From NCBI GenBank assembly GCA_002424635.1, contig DIKT01000056.1, positions 1 through 29,303 on the forward strand: a DNA stretch of 29,303 nt, written 5' to 3'. The notes under the pieces are model-generated. The model made no database searches. It was not told where the DNA came from and saw nothing but the letters and a program-made list of their open reading frames with translations. Position numbers and translations under genes: made by a program. Shown here piece after piece: positions 25,255-29,303 of this stretch; position 1 is the first letter of the stretch, and every line of letters begins with the position of its first letter. Source of the stretch: Desulfobulbaceae bacterium UBA5611 (lineage in GTDB: Bacteria > Desulfobacterota > Desulfobulbia > Desulfobulbales > Desulfocapsaceae).

Positions 25255-28200
25255 TCAGGCACCATTCATAGGCATTCCTGAACATCTTCAGCCAGGGCGA
25301 GGCCGGGATATCCTTCATCGACTCCGGCAGATAAGGCAGCTGCCAGGGCAGGAAGGACCGCTCAGGATGAGGCATCAGGGCCAGATGACGGCCATCGGGC
25401 GAGCAGAGAGCGGCCAGACCGTCCGGTGAACCGTTGGGGTTGAAAGGATAAGCCTCGGTGGCCTCACCGTGGTCATCCACATAGACCAGAGGGGTCATCG
25501 AGCCTGCCTCTACCTGCCGGAGGATAGCGGGATCAGGAAAATGGAGCCGCCCCTCGCCGTGATCGAGATGGATACCGAAGACCAGACCCGCCATATCCTT
25601 GAACATGAGGGCCGGCGACGGCTGGATCTTGACGGTCACCCAGCGCGATTCAAAACGGCCGGAGGTGTTATGGGCAAAACGGGGCTGGCGGGTCGGCTCG
25701 ATCCCCTGCCAGGGCACCCAGCCCAGCAGACCAAAGAGCTGACAGCCATTGCAGATTCCCAGGGTAAAGGTGTCCGGCCGGTTATAAAAGGCATTGAACA
25801 TGGTCTTGAGCTGCTCATTCATGAGAATAGTGGCGGCCCAACCCTTGGCCGACTCAGGGACATCACCATAGGAAAAGCCGCCGACCGCCGCCAGACCCCG
25901 AAAACCGTCAAGGTTAATGCGGCCGTTCAGCAGATCGTTCATGCAGATATCCCAGGGCTCAAAGCCGGCGGCGTAAAAGGCGGCCGTCATCTCCCGGTCG
26001 GAGTTGGAACCCTCATCCCGCAGAATGGCCACCTTTGGCTTGTCTTGGTGGGCCAGGATATGAGCAGGCGTTGGTTCCGGGGTAAAGCTTAAATGATAGG
26101 TCGGCCCCTGGCGCTCGGCGATATTGGCTTTTTCCTGATCGGCACAGGCCGGATTCATCTGCAGCCTCTCCAGCTGATAACTGGTCTCCTCCCACCATTG
26201 ACGCAGGGTCTGCATCTTTTCATCAAGGACCAGCTCACCGTTATAGCGGACCCGCACCTGCCTGGCCTTGGTCGTGCGGCCAATCACGCTGTGGGTGATA
26301 TCAGCTGCCGTCAGCAGGACGGCCAGCATATCGAGCTCCTGTGGCCGGCATTCGACCACCAGGCCCAGCTCTTCGGAGAAGAGGGCGGCCAGAGGCGAAT
26401 CATTACCAGCCAGCTCAATCTCCAGGCCGCAGTTGCCGCTGAAGGCCATCTCCAGCAGGGTGGTGATCAGACCGCCATCACTGCGATCATGGCCAGCCAG
26501 GATCAGGCCGCGGCGGATCAGCTCCTGGACGGCGCCAAAGGTCTGCTTGAACTGGCGGGGATCGTCCATATCCGGGCTGTCATTACCTATCTGGCCCTGC
26601 ACCTGGGCCAGGGCCGTGCCGCCCAGTCTGTTTTTCCCGGGGGCCAGATCAATGAGGACCAGCACACTGCCCGGTTCCTTGATATCGGGGGTGATCACCT
26701 GATTAATATCCGGCACCGCCGCATAAACTGAAATAACCAGCTGGCGGGGCGACTTTACCGTTTCGCCTGCCACCATGGTGGCCATCGACAGACTGTCCTT
26801 GCCGCCATCGACGGCAATACCGATGGTGACCATGGCATCGCGCATGGCCCGGGCCGCGTCATAAATGGCTGCCCCTTCACCGGGCAGCTTGGGAGCCCAC
26901 ATCCAGTTGGCTGAACACTTGACCTGCTCGAGATCACGGATGCCGGCCCAGACCAGATTGGTGAGGGCCTCGCCCACCGCCATCCGGGCGCCGGCCGCCG
27001 GATCAACCAGCATCTTGATCGGCTGTTCGCCGATGGCGCTGGCAATACCGGTCAAGCCGAAATGACTCTGGGCCACCACTGCCACATCACTGACCGGCAG
27101 CTGCAGAGGACCGCAGCACTGCTGCTGGACAATAAGACCGGAGACTGCCCGGTCGACTTTACTGACGAGAAAACGCTTGGAACCAACCGACAGCAGGCGC
27201 AACACATCATGGAGGGCCGCTCTGACGGTGAGATCTGGTGGCAGAGACAGGGGCGAAAGGCCAGGATCACGGCGGGTATCGGTAAAGGTCTTCTGGGGGA
27301 TATTGCCGAGCAGGACATCAAGCTCGATATCGACCGGTGTTGAATCATCAAGCGCATCGTGCAGGACAAAACGGAGATCACCGGTAACCTCGCCCAGCAC
27401 CTCGCAGTTCACCTTTTCCCGGGCGCAGATGGCCTGAAACTGCTGGATATTTTCGGGACGAATCAAAAAACCGTTGCGCTCCTGGTATTCAGCGACATAA
27501 ATCTCCAGCACCGACATAGTGGGATCGCCCACCCGGATATTGCGGATCTCGACCCGGCCGCCTGATTTTTCGACCAGTTCCTTGAGGACATTAGCCGGGC
27601 CACCGGCCCCCTGATCATGGATCACATCAATTAAGGTCTGCTCGCCCATCTCGTTGCAGGCCCGAATGACCCGGTTCATCTTCTGTTCCATCTCGGCATC
27701 GCCACGCTGGACCGCGTTGAAATCGAGCTCCGAGGCATTCTCCCCCTGCAGCATACTGGAGGCCGCGCCGCCGCCGAAGCCGACCCGGTAGGCCGGCCCG
27801 CCCACCTGGACAATCAGCATGCCCTTCTGCTCTTTTTCTTTTTTGGTATGACGATCATCAATCTGCCCGACACCGGCGGTGAACATGATCGGTTTCAGAT
27901 AGCCCCAGCGCTCGCCGCTCCCACCATCCCTGGCTCCCGCGGCATTAGGCCGTCCCTGGCCGTCGCCGCTCCCACCATCCTGGCCGTCGCCATCAGCCAG
28001 ACGCAGGTCAAAGGAGCGGGTGAAGCCCTGGATCAGAGGCTCGCCGAATTTATTGCCATAGTCGGAGGCGCCGTTGCTGGCATCGATCTCAATCTGCAGG
28101 GCCGAGGCCAGGTTATCCGGACAGGGATAATTATGTTCCCAGGACATGGCATAGCCGGGGATATGGAGATTGCCCACGCAATAGCCGGCCGTCCCGGCGA

Positions 28201-29125
28201 TGACAAAACCGCCTTTGCCTGTGCCTTGGACGTCTCTGATCCGGCCGCCGGTGCCGGTCTCCGCCCCGGGAAAGGGAGCGACGCCGGTCGGAAAGTTATG
28301 GGTTTCCGCCGTCAGCAGAGGATGATAGCGGACCTCCCGAGCCACAAAAGGCGAAGGCCGACCCGGCTGACTGGGCTGGAGAGCACTGATCTCATAACCC
28401 TCAATGACGCTGGAATTATCCTTGAAGGCAATCACCGAGCCCTTGGGGCTGGCGGTCAGGGTGTCAATGACCAGCTCAAACAGGGTCTGCTCCTGCTCAA
28501 CGCCATCGAGGACCTGCTTGCCTTTGAAAAAGCCATGACGGGAATGCTCGGAATTGGCATTATTGAGATCCATGATCTCGACAATGGTCGGATTACGCTT
28601 ATGCTTGGTGACAAAATAATCGTAATAAAAATTACGGTCCCACTCATCCATGGAGATGCCGGGGATATTGAGAAGGGCGTCCGGCCCGCCGCCTACCAGA
28701 TCAACATCATAGACCGCCTCCGGCACCACTCCGGTGGCAAAGGTATGCAGCGGTTCGGGATAAAGACATTCGGTCATCCGGTCATGGTGACCGGCAATAA
28801 AGGCCGACACATCCTGGCCCTCCGGCACCAGATAGCGGCGCGACCGCTCCACTCTGGTGACACAGTCAAGCCCGGTCGCCCGGCAAATAGAGACCATATT
28901 CGAGGACCAGGCCGTAGCAAAATTAAGACGCGGCCCCACTTCCACCACCCGATCACCCAGCAGCAAAGGCGTCAGCGATACCGTCTCAAGCAAAAAACCA
29001 TCGGCCAGCACCAGGCGCAGACAATCCATCTCAGCTGCCGTCAGCAAGCGGCTGGATTCCACATTAAAACAGAAGGCGCGACTCTCATCTATCCGGCGGT
29101 ACAGCTGTGTAACTATCGATCCCAT
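25247..29125 (-). CDS. purL: Phosphoribosylformylglycinamidine synthase, large single-chain form
   Basis: The fourth step of purine synthesis converts FGAR and glutamine to FGAM with ATP. At 1292 residues this is the long form that fuses the synthase to its glutaminase, near the usual 1290-1300. Visible landmarks are NNANSEHSRHGFF and TAETHNFPTGVAPFPGAETG in the first ATP-binding half, GGGAASSM, DGGKDSLSM in the second half, and the C-terminal class I glutaminase with GICNGCQ (nucleophile Cys near residue 1125) and PHPER. The ATG at 29125 is chosen because AAGGA precedes it at the right distance; an upstream ATG at 29155 lacks a site. A Gly/Asp-rich insertion at about residues 375-408 carries a duplicated DNA segment. 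It is probably a single transcription unit, with the decayed R-M locus downstream. Confidence 0.93.
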   Translation of the reverse strand: MGSIVTQLYRRIDESRAFCFNVESSRLLTAAEMDCLRLVLADGFLLETVSLTPLLLGDRVVEVGPRLNFATAWSSNMVSICRATGLDCVTRVERSRRYLVPEGQDVSAFIAGHHDRMTECLYPEPLHTFATGVVPEAVYDVDLVGGGPDALLNIPGISMDEWDRNFYYDYFVTKHKRNPTIVEIMDLNNANSEHSRHGFFKGKQVLDGVEQEQTLFELVIDTLTASPKGSVIAFKDNSSVIEGYEISALQPSQPGRPSPFVAREVRYHPLLTAETHNFPTGVAPFPGAETGTGGRIRDVQGTGKGGFVIAGTAGYCVGNLHIPGYAMSWEHNYPCPDNLASALQIEIDASNGASDYGNKFGEPLIQGFTRSFDLRLADGDGQDGGSGDGQGRPNAAGARDGGSGERWGYLKPIMFTAGVGQIDDRHTKKEKEQKGMLIVQVGGPAYRVGFGGGAASSMLQGENASELDFNAVQRGDAEMEQKMNRVIRACNEMGEQTLIDVIHDQGAGGPANVLKELVEKSGGRVEIRNIRVGDPTMSVLEIYVAEYQERNGFLIRPENIQQFQAICAREKVNCEVLGEVTGDLRFVLHDALDDSTPVDIELDVLLGNIPQKTFTDTRRDPGLSPLSLPPDLTVRAALHDVLRLLSVGSKRFLVSKVDRAVSGLIVQQQCCGPLQLPVSDVAVVAQSHFGLTGIASAIGEQPIKMLVDPAAGARMAVGEALTNLVWAGIRDLEQVKCSANWMWAPKLPGEGAAIYDAARAMRDAMVTIGIAVDGGKDSLSMATMVAGETVKSPRQLVISVYAAVPDINQVITPDIKEPGSVLVLIDLAPGKNRLGGTALAQVQGQIGNDSPDMDDPRQFKQTFGAVQELIRRGLILAGHDRSDGGLITTLLEMAFSGNCGLEIELAGNDSPLAALFSEELGLVVECRPQELDMLAVLLTAADITHSVIGRTTKARQVRVRYNGELVLDEKMQTLRQWWEETSYQLERLQMNPACADQEKANIAERQGPTYHLSFTPEPTPAHILAHQDKPKVAILRDEGSNSDREMTAAFYAAGFEPWDICMNDLLNGRINLDGFRGLAAVGGFSYGDVPESAKGWAATILMNEQLKTMFNAFYNRPDTFTLGICNGCQLFGLLGWVPWQGIEPTRQPRFAHNTSGRFESRWVTVKIQPSPALMFKDMAGLVFGIHLDHGEGRLHFPDPAILRQVEAGSMTPLVYVDDHGEATEAYPFNPNGSPDGLAALCSPDGRHLALMPHPERSFLPWQLPYLPESMKDIPASPWLKMFRNAYEWCLNE
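27912..27980. repeat. 18-bp direct repeats, 51 bp apart, inside purL
   Basis: TCGCCGCTCCCACCATCC occurs at 27912-27929 and again, identical, at 27963-27980. The offset of 51 bp equals 17 codons, so the reading frame is kept. In the protein it appears as two copies of DGGSG followed by Asp or Glu, within a Gly/Asp-rich stretch between FDLRL and GYLKPIMF. Confidence 0.8.
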
Positions 29126-29303
29126 TATTTTTCCTTTTCTTCTGTGCAACATCACCGGTTGGTCCGGTTCTGAGACACCATGAATATAGGCAGCAAGGCG
29201 TATTGACGCGCCAAGTCCTGCAATTTAAATAGTTTTTCAAAAACAACGGATTTACCTTATCATGAAACCGGTGCTCAGGAAAGCCCCAGCTCTCTCTTCG
29301 CCG

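Noticed and set aside
27848..29173. A 441-codon plus-strand open frame opposite purL
   Set aside because: It is a mirror of the GC-biased third positions of purL; its translation is low in structure and matches nothing.
29126..29303. Search for a gene or promoter upstream of purL at the right edge
   Set aside because: A TATATT lies there on the minus strand, but no -35 partner at proper spacing and no coding frame with features was found.
1..29303. CRISPR arrays, tRNA or rRNA genes, insertion sequences, phage genes
   Set aside because: No regularly spaced repeats, tRNA-like folds, transposase frames or terminal inverted repeats with target duplications were seen.

Overview
The window looks like chromosomal DNA of an anaerobic, respiratory Gram-negative bacterium. 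The best guess is Desulfobacterota of the Desulfobulbales type. This rests on gene content (complex I next to a hydrogenase-related proton pump, NtrC-type regulation, Na+-linked transporters) and on the style of the proteins. No rRNA or other taxonomic marker is present, so the assignment is an inference.

Layout. (1) 1-674 is the 3' end of nuoN, the last gene of a complex I operon. (2) 784-2442 is a GAF-GAF-PAS sensor with a histidine-kinase phospho-acceptor region but no ATPase domain. (3) 2748-3929 is a protein whose N-terminal half resembles LCIB/C-type (theta/beta-like) carbonic anhydrases, with a long unassigned C-terminal half. (4) 4159-11629 is a six-gene operon for a membrane complex of the Hyf/Hyc type (hyfB, hyfC, hyfE, hyfF, hyfG and a fused hyfH-hyfI). 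All four cysteines that would bind the Ni-Fe site are absent from the large subunit. It is therefore an energy-converting hydrogenase-related (Ehr) complex and not a hydrogenase. (5) A 17-bp hairpin separates this operon from a convergent stand-alone response regulator (11764-12153, minus). (6) 12652-15277 is a histidine kinase and NtrC-family sigma-54 activator pair, followed by a CBS-domain protein, an SLC13/DASS anion:Na+ symporter and an NhaD Na+/H+ antiporter. (7) 19346-22371 holds housekeeping genes: ppnP, a DeaD-type RNA helicase and folA. (8) On the minus strand, 22515-25105 is a Type IIL (MmeI-like) restriction-modification gene broken by two single-base frameshifts, next to a remnant of an HTH regulator. 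(9) 25247-29125 (minus) is purL.

How it fits together. The left two-thirds concern ion gradients and energy conservation: complex I, an Ehr pump, a possible CO2-hydrating enzyme, and Na+-dependent uptake balanced by Na+ export. They are interleaved with sensory genes. The most interesting point is the LCIB-like protein directly upstream of an Ehr complex with a dead Ni-Fe site. This recalls, by analogy only, CO2-hydration modules coupled to NDH-1-like machinery. The right third is ordinary housekeeping with a decayed restriction-modification locus.
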